DNA of 10,265 nucleotides from Desulfovibrio sp. OttesenSCG-928-G15 (GTDB taxonomy: Bacteria; Desulfobacterota; Desulfovibrionia; Desulfovibrionales; Desulfovibrionaceae): positions 1 to 10,265 of the forward strand of contig JAJDIC010000076.1 of assembly GCA_030266525.1 (NCBI GenBank), written 5' to 3'. The stretch's first letter is position 1. Every line of letters starts with the position of its first letter. This document shows, one piece after another, positions 1-6,201 of the stretch. The notes under the pieces are model-generated. The model was not told where the DNA came from. It saw only the letters and a program-made list of their open reading frames with translations, and ran no database searches. Made by a program: the position numbers and the translations under genes.

Positions 1-86
1 ATTTTTCTGTTATCAAAATATTCTTTCAAAAGCAGCGTAAGCACACTTCCAATACCAAGGCCACCGACCAAACTTGCTATGTCCAT
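1..86 (-). CDS. Small membrane-anchored hypothetical protein, N-terminus only (runs off the left edge)
   Basis: On the minus strand an ATG at 86 opens a frame that stays open to the window edge. The 28 visible codons begin MDIASLVGGLGIGSVLTLLL and continue KEYFDNRK. This is a short hydrophobic, glycine-rich helix of about 18 residues followed by a charged segment, which looks like an N-terminal membrane anchor with the rest of the protein on the cytoplasmic side. A strong Shine-Dalgarno GGAGG sits 4 bases before the ATG, which is why I trust so short a fragment. The gene lies downstream of tRNA-Leu and beyond its terminator, so it probably has its own control. Function is not recognisable; similar N-termini occur on assorted small phage or accessory proteins (recalled, not searched). 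Confidence 0.6.
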   Translation of the reverse strand, partial: MDIASLVGGLGIGSVLTLLLKEYFDNRK

Positions 87-93
87 GTTTCCT

Positions 94-118
94 CCAGAGT
101 TGGATACCCAACCTCTGG
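94..118 (-). promoter_or_regulatory. Hairpin in the leader of the left-edge ORF, reaching into its Shine-Dalgarno
   Basis: Read on the minus strand, CCAGAG-G-TTGG-GTAT-CCAA-CTCTGG folds into a stem of 4 plus 6 pairs with one bulged G and a 4-base loop. Its 3' arm ends in the GG that begins the GGAGG ribosome binding site of the ORF starting at 86. Pairing could therefore limit ribosome access, or the palindrome could be a protein-binding site. The structure is seen in the sequence; the role is inference. Confidence 0.4.
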
Positions 119-143
119 CCCAACTGTCCCAAAATTGGCCCAA
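116..143. repeat. Three 8-bp direct repeats with 10-bp period
   Basis: The plus strand carries TGGCCCAA at 116-123, TGTCCCAA at 126-133 and TGGCCCAA at 136-143. Copies 1 and 3 are identical and copy 2 differs by one base. The period is exactly 10 bp, about one helical turn, so a protein could bind all copies on one face. The array lies between the tRNA-Leu terminator and the minus-strand ORF starting at 86, in the position of that ORF's control region. Transposase-binding repeats at an element end are another option. Confidence 0.55.
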
Positions 144-188
144 AAAGTCAAATCGCCGGATTTTCCATTTTGGAAAATCCGGCGATTT
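142..188 (-). terminator. Intrinsic terminator of tRNA-Leu
   Basis: Positions 150-166 and 172-188 are a perfect 17-bp inverted repeat with a 5-base loop. On the minus strand the hairpin begins 12 bases after the tRNA CCA end and is followed by GAC and five Ts (146-142). The stem plus T-run is the classic form of a rho-independent terminator. It is AT-rich at the outer end and loop-proximal part with a GC core. It should separate tRNA transcription from the ORF starting at 86. Confidence 0.85.
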
Positions 189-200
189 CGTTGCTACTGT

Positions 201-287
201 TGGTGCCCAGGACGGGACTTGAACCCGTACAGCGTTACCGCCGAGGGATTTTAAGTCCCTTGTGTCTACCAATTCCACCACCCGGGC
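201..287 (-). tRNA. tRNA-Leu, anticodon UAA
   Basis: An 87-base class II tRNA on the minus strand. The 5' arm GCCCGGG (287-281) pairs with CCTGGGC near the 3' end (one G-U pair), followed by discriminator A and an encoded CCA (203-201). The anticodon stem AGGGA/TCCCT encloses the loop CTTAAAA, giving anticodon UAA at 253-251, which reads UUA and UUG. A long variable arm with a CGGCG-GTAA-CGCTG-like stem is typical of leucine tRNA. The T arm ACGGG-TTCAAGT-CCCGT is canonical. It is flanked by its own promoter and terminator, so it is probably a single-gene transcript. tRNA-Leu 3' ends are common integrase targets, relevant to the unknown ORF next to it. Confidence 0.97.
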
Positions 288-308
288 GGGTGTGATGTTG
301 TGTGTTGG

Positions 309-337
309 GCTATAGCGTTTCTTCGGTCTGGCGTCAA
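309..337 (-). promoter_or_regulatory. Sigma70-type promoter of tRNA-Leu
   Basis: On the minus strand, TTGACG (337-332) and TATAGC (314-309) are separated by exactly 17 bases, close to the housekeeping consensus. Transcription would start near 302, about 15 bases before the mature tRNA 5' end at 287. This is the best-looking promoter in the window. Confidence 0.75.
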
Positions 338-432
338 ACTGGGGAGCGGGGAAGTCAGGGCCTGGGACAGATTTTGGCGAGAGGGGAATTTTTCTTCATG
401 TCGTGCATTAAGAATTATTGTCTGGACTTTCG

Positions 433-463
433 GCATGTTATGCAACCTAAGGGTTGAACATGC
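433..463. repeat. Bipartite inverted repeat upstream of the MerR-type gene
   Basis: GCATGTT (433-439) pairs with AACATGC (457-463), and CAACC (443-447) with GGTTG (452-456). The inner loop is 4 bases, with an unpaired ATG on the left side only. No T-run follows, so it is not an ordinary terminator. It lies about 150 bases before the regulator start in a 327-base gap (288-614) that otherwise holds the tRNA promoter and weak candidate promoters. It could be an operator, for instance for autoregulation; the role is unproven. Confidence 0.45.
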
Positions 464-472
464 TGATATCAC

Positions 473-503
473 TTGCTAAAGACGGGCTTTTGTTCGCTAT
501 GCT
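473..503 (+). promoter_or_regulatory. Candidate promoter of the regulator-rpe-tkt cluster with a 19-bp spacer
   Basis: TTGCTA (473-478) and TATGCT (498-503) are 19 bp apart. That spacing is too long for good unaided sigma70 use but typical of promoters activated by MerR-family proteins, which twist the spacer DNA. The first gene downstream is a MerR-type regulator, so autoregulation is conceivable. The spacer shows no clear dyad, which weakens the idea. Alternatives nearby are an extended -10 TGGTATAGG at 508-516 and TTGTCT (418-423) with TATGCA (439-444). Confidence 0.3.
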
Positions 504-614
504 AGTGTGGTATAGGCTCTGGTGTGACTTTGCTTTTGCAGGTGGCTGTTTTTGTAGTGAATACTTCTCTGGCGGCCCTGAGATGTTATGCTCAAAGGGC
601 GTATCGGGATATCA

Positions 615-1631
615 ATGTCAAAAACGTATAAAATTGGCGAAGCGGCGGCTCTGCTCAACCTGAAGACCTATGTGCTTCGGTTCTGGGAAACGGAATTTCC
701 GGAAATTGCTCCTTTGCGTACGGAAAAAGGCCAGCGCCTGTATGCCGAAGAGCATATCGCCCTTTTGGAGCGCATTCGCTATTTGCTGCACGACAGGGGT
801 TTGACCATTGGCGGCGCGAGAAAGGCTCTGGAAGAGGAACAGGCTCGCGGGGTTGTCTATTCTTTTGGCGTTCCCGGTGCCATAGCCAGGGATGCTGCCC
901 GCCCTGTGAAGCAACCCGCCGAGCTTGAACAGTTTGATCTGGACGAGGACGAGGACAGCGACGAAAATTTTTCTCCCGCCCCCTACATCGATTATACTCT
1001 GGACAGCGGCCAGCTAACCCCTTCCCGCCCCCTGGTACGGCGCAAGGGGCAGTGCAATTTGCCCGGTATTGAAGAACCCGCCGCCGTCTATGCCGACGCG
1101 CAGTCCGAAGAAGCGGCCCCCGACCAGGCCACATCTGGCATGCACGGCATGCTGCCGCTCTTTTCCATGGTCAGGACAACCCCGACCACGTCTGGAACAT
1201 CCCCGGCCGGAACCAATTTCATTCGCGCAAGCGCCCCTGAAACCGGCCAAAAGGCTGGTCAGAGCGCCAACCATGCCACCAGTCAGAGCGCCAGCCATGC
1301 AGCCGTCATCACCGACGTGCCGCTCACCTCATGGCAGCCCGCCCCTGCCGCTCCCCCGCAGGACCAGGCAGCAGTTCAAGTGCTTCCCGCCCGGGGCATT
1401 TCGTCCGAATTTCTGCACGATGTCATCCATGAGTTGCAGGCTGTTGCCGCCCTGCTTCAAGGACCGGCCCCAGCAGCACATCACGCGGTTGCCGATCCTG
1501 TTGTCGCCCCCCTTTCCACCCACGCCCCCGGCTCCGACCTGGCCTCCAACTCCTGCCCTGGCCCTGCCGCTGACGAAACCGCCAACACCATCCGGCCTGA
1601 AATTCCGGCCTCCTTTTCCGAACCCCGCTGA
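615..1631 (+). CDS. MerR-family transcriptional regulator with long low-complexity tail
   Basis: A 338-residue protein. Residues 1-75 form a MerR-type winged helix-turn-helix: YKIGEAAALLNL is the first HTH, LRFWETEF the following helix, LRTEKGQRLY the wing, and the HIALLERIRYLLHDRGLTI helices follow. The remaining 260 residues are rich in Pro, Ala, Ser and Thr. They include an acidic run (FDLDEDEDSDENF, about 106-118) and end with a predicted amphipathic helix, SEFLHDVIHELQAVAALLQ (about 263-281), which could mediate oligomerisation or partner binding. No metal-binding cysteine pattern like that of MerR or CueR is visible, so the signal is unknown. I chose ATG 615 because the family motif starts directly after it; an in-frame ATG at 588 would add nine residues, and neither start has a strong Shine-Dalgarno. 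rpe follows after 6 bases, so the two are likely co-transcribed. Confidence 0.85.
   Translation: MSKTYKIGEAAALLNLKTYVLRFWETEFPEIAPLRTEKGQRLYAEEHIALLERIRYLLHDRGLTIGGARKALEEEQARGVVYSFGVPGAIARDAARPVKQPAELEQFDLDEDEDSDENFSPAPYIDYTLDSGQLTPSRPLVRRKGQCNLPGIEEPAAVYADAQSEEAAPDQATSGMHGMLPLFSMVRTTPTTSGTSPAGTNFIRASAPETGQKAGQSANHATSQSASHAAVITDVPLTSWQPAPAAPPQDQAAVQVLPARGISSEFLHDVIHELQAVAALLQGPAPAAHHAVADPVVAPLSTHAPGSDLASNSCPGPAADETANTIRPEIPASFSEPR
1258..1305 (+). repeat. Two-copy 24-bp tandem repeat inside the MerR-type gene
   Basis: Units at 1258-1281 and 1282-1305 share 18 of their first 19 bases (GTCAGAGCGCCA, one change, CCATGC). They encode the peptide repeat QSANHATS / QSASHAAV in the low-complexity tail. 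The 24-bp period preserves the reading frame. It looks like a recent in-frame slippage duplication and may vary in length between strains. Confidence 0.7.
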
Positions 1632-1637
1632 GGTCGT

Positions 1638-2300
1638 ATGATTTTGTCACCTTCGCTGTTATCGGCTGATTTCGGCAACCTTGAACGCGAACTCAAGGCT
1701 CTTGAAACCGCAGGGCTGGCCTGGGTACATTGGGACGTGATGGACGGGTCCTTTGTGCCCAACATCACCTTTGGCCCGCCGGTGATCAAAAGGCTGCGCA
1801 AGGCAACCGGACTGTTTTTCGACGTACACCTCATGATAGACGCCCCGGAGCGCTACCTGACCGAATTTGCGGACGCCGGGGCCGACCTGCTGGTTGTGCA
1901 CGCCGAGGCCAGCCTCCACCTGGACCGCACCCTGCGCGAAATTCGCCGCCTGGGCATGCGGGCGGGCGTCGCCCTGAACCCGGCCACGCCGGTCAGCGCC
2001 ATTGAAAACGTTTTGGACCTGTGCGATCTCGTTCTGATAATGAGCGTCAACCCGGGCTTTGGGGGACAGAGTTTTATCCCGCAGAGCATTCCCAAAATCC
2101 GGCGTCTCGCCGCCATGTTGCAGGAATGCGGCCACAAGGCGCACATTCAGGTTGACGGCGGTGTAACCCCCGACAACATCAAAAGCCTGATAGACGCCGG
2201 GGCGGACGTTTTTGTATCCGGCTCAGCATTTTTCAATTTTCCGCCGTATGCCGACAGACTCGCAGTGTTTCACTCGGCTGCGGGCGAACAGGGAAAGTAG
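1638..2300 (+). CDS. rpe: Ribulose-phosphate 3-epimerase
   Basis: A cytosolic (beta/alpha)8-barrel enzyme that interconverts D-ribulose 5-phosphate and D-xylulose 5-phosphate in the pentose phosphate pathway. The 220 residues match the family length. It opens with the signature ILSPSLLSADF (Ser6). The metal site is visible: His31 and Asp33 in HWDVMDGSFVPN, His64 in DVHLM, and Asp173 in QVDGGVT. Asp33 and Asp173 are also the expected acid/base pair. The phosphate-binding and loop segments MSVNPGFGGQSF (135-146) and VSGSAFF near the C-terminus are intact. The start is the ATG 6 bases after the regulator stop, with a GAGG that overlaps that stop codon, suggesting translational coupling. tkt follows after 70 bases and uses the product xylulose 5-phosphate. 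Confidence 0.97.
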   Translation: MILSPSLLSADFGNLERELKALETAGLAWVHWDVMDGSFVPNITFGPPVIKRLRKATGLFFDVHLMIDAPERYLTEFADAGADLLVVHAEASLHLDRTLREIRRLGMRAGVALNPATPVSAIENVLDLCDLVLIMSVNPGFGGQSFIPQSIPKIRRLAAMLQECGHKAHIQVDGGVTPDNIKSLIDAGADVFVSGSAFFNFPPYADRLAVFHSAAGEQGK

Positions 2301-2370
2301 CTTTACGCGTTCAACCGCTGTACCAACACGGCAGCAACAAGACTGCCTGCGATAATCCCAAGGAGTAGAC

Positions 2371-4392
2371 ATGCCCTCACGCAAAGAACTGGCCAATGCC
2401 ATACGCGTTCTTGCCATGGACGCTGTTGAAAAAGCCCGTTCGGGCCACCCGGGCGCACCGCTCGGCATGGCCGACATGGCGGAAGTGCTGTGGAACGATT
2501 TCCTTAAGCACAGCCCGGAAAATCCCCAATGGCCCGACCGCGACCGTTTTGTTCTTTCCAACGGCCACGCCTCCATGTTGCTGTATGCCCTGTTGCATCT
2601 TTCCGGCTACGACCTGAGCATGGACGACCTGAAGGCCTTTCGGCAGTTGCACTCAAAAACCCCGGGGCACCCGGAATACGGCGTTACACCGGGGGTGGAA
2701 ACAACCACCGGGCCTCTGGGACAGGGCATTGCCACGGCTGTGGGCATGGCCCTTGCTGAGCGCCTTCTGGCCGAAGAGTTCAACCGGGAAGGCCACGCCA
2801 TTGTGGACCACTATACTTACGTCTTCATGGGCGACGGGTGTCTTATGGAAGGGCTTTCGCATGAGGCGGCGTCCCTTGCGGGCACGTTGGGCCTTGGCAA
2901 GCTTATCGCCTTTTGGGACGATAACGGCATTTCCATTGACGGCCCGGTGAAAAACTGGTTTGCCGACAACACCCCGGCCCGGTTCAAGGCTTACGGCTGG
3001 CATGTGGTGGCCGACATTGACGGTCACGATCCGGCGGCCATCAAAAAGGCCATTGCCAAAGCCAAAAAGGAAACCGGGGCCCCTTCCCTGCTCTGCTGCC
3101 GTACCACCATAGCTTACGGCGCCCCCGGCATGGCCGGATCGGAAAAGAGCCACGGCTCACCCTTTGGAGAAGAAGAGATTCGCGCCGCCCGCAAATTCCT
3201 CGGCTGGACCAGCCCGGCCTTCGAGATTCCCGCAGACATCAAAAACGCCTGGGATGCGAAGAAAAAAGGCCGTAGCGCTGAAAAGCGCTGGGATGACGCC
3301 TTTGCCGCTTACGCTGCCGCCCACCCCGATCTGGCTGCCGAATTTACCCGCCGCATGAGCGCACAGCTGCCCGAAAACTGGGATACTCTGCTCAAGGAGC
3401 ATATGCATGCGGTGCAAAAAGCGGGCGAGCCAAGAGCCAGCCGCGTATCTTCCCGCGAAGTGCTGGACATTGCCGCCCCGGCCATACCCGAACTGCTGGG
3501 CGGCTCTGCCGACTTGAGCGGTTCTGTGGGAACGCTCTGGAAGGGGGCCAAGGCCATTACCCCCGATGACTTCAGCGGTCGCTACATTTCTTACGGCGTG
3601 CGGGAGTTCTGCATGGCCTGCATGATGAACGGCCTGGCTCTGCACGGAGGCTTCATACCCTACGCCGGAACCTTTCTCGTTTTCTCGGACTATTGCAAAA
3701 ACGCGGTCCGCCTGTCCGGCCTGATGAAGCAGCGCGTCGTGTATGTGTTCACCCACGACTCGATCATGGTCGGTGAAGACGGCCCCACGCACCAGCCGGT
3801 CGAACAGATATCCATGCTTCGCACAACACCGGGCGTGCATGTATGGCGGCCTTGCGACAGCGTGGAAACAACCATGGCCTGGCACGAAGCCATTGCCCGC
3901 ACAGACGGCCCCTCCTGCCTGATTCTTTCCCGGCAGAACCTGCCTGTCGCGGAAAGGGACGCCAAAACCGTGGCGGCCATTTCCCGTGGCGGTTATGTGC
4001 TATGCGACAGCAAGGGCGCGCCGGAAGTTATCTTGATTGCCACGGGCGCGGAAGTGGCTCTGGCCCTTGCGGCCAGGGAAGCACTGGAAAAACGCGGTAA
4101 AAGAACCCGCGTGGTTTCCATGCCCTCTGCCGAAGTATTTGAAAACCAGGATCGGGACTGGCGCGAATCTGTCCTGCCACATGCCGTGCGGGCGCGGGTA
4201 GCCATTGAAGCGGGCTCACGCGAATACTGGCGTAAATATGTCGGCCTTGACGGGCGGGTAGTGGGCATGACCGGTTTTGGGGAATCTGCCCCCGGCTCTG
4301 TCGTCTATGACTATTTTGGATTTACCGTGGACAAGGTTCTTGAAGAAGTAAAAATAGCCCTGTTGAACTGCCAGGGGCAGGACAAGGAGTAG
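2371..4392 (+). CDS. tkt: Transketolase
   Basis: A thiamine-diphosphate enzyme that moves two-carbon ketol units between sugar phosphates, for example xylulose 5-phosphate plus ribose 5-phosphate to sedoheptulose 7-phosphate plus glyceraldehyde 3-phosphate. The 673 residues are a full-length bacterial enzyme. Visible residues line up with E. coli TktA numbering: His26 (SGHPGAP), His66 (SNGHAS), His100 (PGHPEYG), the ThDP/metal motif GDG 154-156 with Asn185, and His262 (EKSHGSPFG). In the Pyr domain are the catalytic Glu413 in YGVREFCMA, then [19 protein letters not shown] with His463 and His475. The start ATG has AAGGAG 7 bases upstream. It shares direction and short spacing with rpe, so the two supply the non-oxidative pentose phosphate branch together. 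No terminator is visible after the stop. Confidence 0.98.
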   Translation: MPSRKELANAIRVLAMDAVEKARSGHPGAPLGMADMAEVLWNDFLKHSPENPQWPDRDRFVLSNGHASMLLYALLHLSGYDLSMDDLKAFRQLHSKTPGHPEYGVTPGVETTTGPLGQGIATAVGMALAERLLAEEFNREGHAIVDHYTYVFMGDGCLMEGLSHEAASLAGTLGLGKLIAFWDDNGISIDGPVKNWFADNTPARFKAYGWHVVADIDGHDPAAIKKAIAKAKKETGAPSLLCCRTTIAYGAPGMAGSEKSHGSPFGEEEIRAARKFLGWTSPAFEIPADIKNAWDAKKKGRSAEKRWDDAFAAYAAAHPDLAAEFTRRMSAQLPENWDTLLKEHMHAVQKAGEPRASRVSSREVLDIAAPAIPELLGGSADLSGSVGTLWKGAKAITPDDFSGRYISYGVREFCMACMMNGLALHGGFIPYAGTFLVFSDYCKNAVRLSGLMKQRVVYVFTHDSIMVGEDGPTHQPVEQISMLRTTPGVHVWRPCDSVETTMAWHEAIARTDGPSCLILSRQNLPVAERDAKTVAAISRGGYVLCDSKGAPEVILIATGAEVALALAAREALEKRGKRTRVVSMPSAEVFENQDRDWRESVLPHAVRARVAIEAGSREYWRKYVGLDGRVVGMTGFGESAPGSVVYDYFGFTVDKVLEEVKIALLNCQGQDKE

Positions 4393-4444
4393 CCCGCTGA
4401 ATACCCAGGCCACGCCCCCCGGCAAAACGGAACATAGCCCTTCC

Positions 4445-6022
4445 TTGCGCCCCGCCCCTTCGGCGGGGCGCTCTACAGGTGCGCCCCAGGCCAATGGAAG
4501 CGCCAGTTCCGGCAACGCGGCATCCAGCCAGACGCCGTCGAAAATTCCGCTGCCGAAAGATGAACATGACGACGCGCCCACATCCTTTGGCGTTGTCCGC
4601 TCCCTCGCTTGGGTGGCCATGGCCCTGACCATTATTCTGTCCGTTCTGGCCGCGCTGTACCTTGGCAACACGGCGGACAACACCCTGATCAAGAAAAACC
4701 ACAGTTTTGCTTCGCTTCTCGCGGCCAACCTGAACAACCAGATCGCCCGCCGCTTCACCATGCCCACTCTGACCATTTTCGGCAGCATAGACCTGGACAA
4801 CGACGACCAGTACAAGGCGCTGGATCAGGTAGTCCAGTCCATATTACAGGGGCTTAACGTACACGATCTGCGCATTTATTCGGATAACAACATCATTCGC
4901 TACGCCTTGGACAAGTCGGAAGTCGGCAAATGGGATATAGCCACCCCTTTGGTGGCCCAGGCCTCCACTTCGGAAGGGCCGATATTCGAGATTATTTCCA
5001 CCATTCCTTACTGGCAGGCTTTTTTCAAACTCGGCCTGGATCCGGGCACCTTTGTCATGCGCACAACGTATCCCCTGCGCTTTGACAGCCCGATTTTTCC
5101 CAGAAACAACCAGAACAACCTTATGGGAATTCTGGAGTTTTCACAGGATGTTACCCAAGACATTCAGAGTGGCTTCGGTTTCCAGCACCTTGTTCTCGGG
5201 GTCTCGCTGCTCAGTTCCGGCATGCTCATGTTCCTGCTCATGTTTCTTGTCAGACGCGCAGAACGCGCGCTGGCCATACGCATGCGCGAGCAGCAGCGCC
5301 TGCAATCGGAACTGCACCAGCACGAAAAACTGGCGGGTATGGGCCGGGTTGTAGCCAGTATCGCCCATGAAATACGCAACCCGCTCGGCATTATTTCTTC
5401 CAGCGCAGAGCTGCTTTTGCGGCGCTCAAGCCCCTCTGCTTCCCCCGGCACGTCCAAGATATTGCAGGCCATTTACGATGAAGCAAAACGCCTGTCCCGC
5501 ACGGTCAGCGACTTTCTGGACTATGCCCGTCCGCAGCAGCCTCGGCACGACCCTGTTGATACCGGCAGTGTAGTCACCCAGGCCATCACCTTTTTGGGGC
5601 CGGACATGAACGAGCGGGACATCGGCGTGGTGCGCACCGGGCTCATCGACGCACCGCTTATGGTGCCTGGCGACAAGGACCTTTTGTACCGGGCTTTTTA
5701 CAACATTATGGGCAACGCGGTGCAGGCCATGGGCGCTTCCGGCACGTTGACCATCCATTTTGACAAAATTTCCGGCCCGCCCGAACAGGTATGCATAACC
5801 TTTCATGATTCAGGGCCGGGTTTTCCGGAAAACTATATGGCCCAACTACTGGACCCTTTTTTCACCACCAAGGACGACGGCACGGGACTTGGCCTGCCGA
5901 TTATGAACAACATCATCACCGGCCACGGAGGCGTGCTGGAGCTGTTCAACGCGCCGGAAGGCGGCGCCATGGTCAGGGTAACCCTGCCCGCGCTTGACCA
6001 GCCCAAGCCCCAGGAACAGTGA
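4445..6022 (+). CDS. Membrane sensor histidine kinase (NtrB/ZraS-like)
   Basis: A 525-residue kinase that should phosphorylate the regulator encoded just downstream. It has a disordered Ser/Pro/Ala-rich cytoplasmic N-terminus (1-50), TM1 (about 52-74), a periplasmic sensor region of about 170 residues (75-245) with no family I recognise, and TM2 (about 248-269). A charged coiled linker with no evident HAMP domain follows. HisKA carries the phospho-His308 in IAHEIRNPLG, and the HATPase has the N box (FYNIMGNAV, Asn420/424), G1 (DSGPGF, 455-460), F box (PFFTTK, 471-476) and G2 (GTGLGL, 479-484). All catalytic motifs are intact. The start is uncertain: TTG 4445 is the most upstream standard codon, but CTG 4397, 7 bases after AAGGAG, gives 541 residues. 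No ATG or GTG lies in frame before TM1. tkt ends 52 bases upstream. Confidence 0.9.
   Translation: MRPAPSAGRSTGAPQANGSASSGNAASSQTPSKIPLPKDEHDDAPTSFGVVRSLAWVAMALTIILSVLAALYLGNTADNTLIKKNHSFASLLAANLNNQIARRFTMPTLTIFGSIDLDNDDQYKALDQVVQSILQGLNVHDLRIYSDNNIIRYALDKSEVGKWDIATPLVAQASTSEGPIFEIISTIPYWQAFFKLGLDPGTFVMRTTYPLRFDSPIFPRNNQNNLMGILEFSQDVTQDIQSGFGFQHLVLGVSLLSSGMLMFLLMFLVRRAERALAIRMREQQRLQSELHQHEKLAGMGRVVASIAHEIRNPLGIISSSAELLLRRSSPSASPGTSKILQAIYDEAKRLSRTVSDFLDYARPQQPRHDPVDTGSVVTQAITFLGPDMNERDIGVVRTGLIDAPLMVPGDKDLLYRAFYNIMGNAVQAMGASGTLTIHFDKISGPPEQVCITFHDSGPGFPENYMAQLLDPFFTTKDDGTGLGLPIMNNIITGHGGVLELFNAPEGGAMVRVTLPALDQPKPQEQ
4447..4471 (+). promoter_or_regulatory. Perfect 10-bp GC hairpin at the kinase start
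   Basis: GCGCCCCGCC (4447-4456) and GGCGGGGCGC (4462-4471) are exact complements around the loop CCTTC. No T-run follows, so it is not a standard intrinsic terminator. It begins on the last base of the TTG codon at 4445 and lies 55 bases after the tkt stop. It could slow translation initiation at TTG, stabilise the upstream tkt mRNA, or reduce downstream expression. The fold is seen; the role is inferred. Confidence 0.55.
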
Positions 6023-6201
6023 AACAACGCCCGTCCAGTGCATGCTGAGACGCATGGAATGTTACCGGGCAAATATGCAAAAACGGACTGACAGCCCCCT
6101 GTGACCCAGCGAATTTTCGTTAAACGCGGGGACACTCCGGCTCAGTAGAAACGCGTCCCGCCGCTCCCGGCCCACCACGCACCCAAGACACACGAAGCAC
6201 T

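Noticed and set aside
74..295. 73-codon plus-strand frame across the tRNA-Leu region
   Set aside because: It crosses the tRNA gene and its terminator in antisense, and has no ribosome site or recognisable protein.
433..463. Inverted repeat as an intrinsic terminator
   Set aside because: The stem is interrupted by a 3-base bulge and no T-run follows on either strand.
3157..3885. 242-codon minus-strand frame opposite transketolase, and similar long minus-strand frames at 655-1134 and 4216-4815
   Set aside because: They mirror GC-rich coding DNA of convincing plus-strand genes and show low-complexity, His/Arg/Gly-rich translations.
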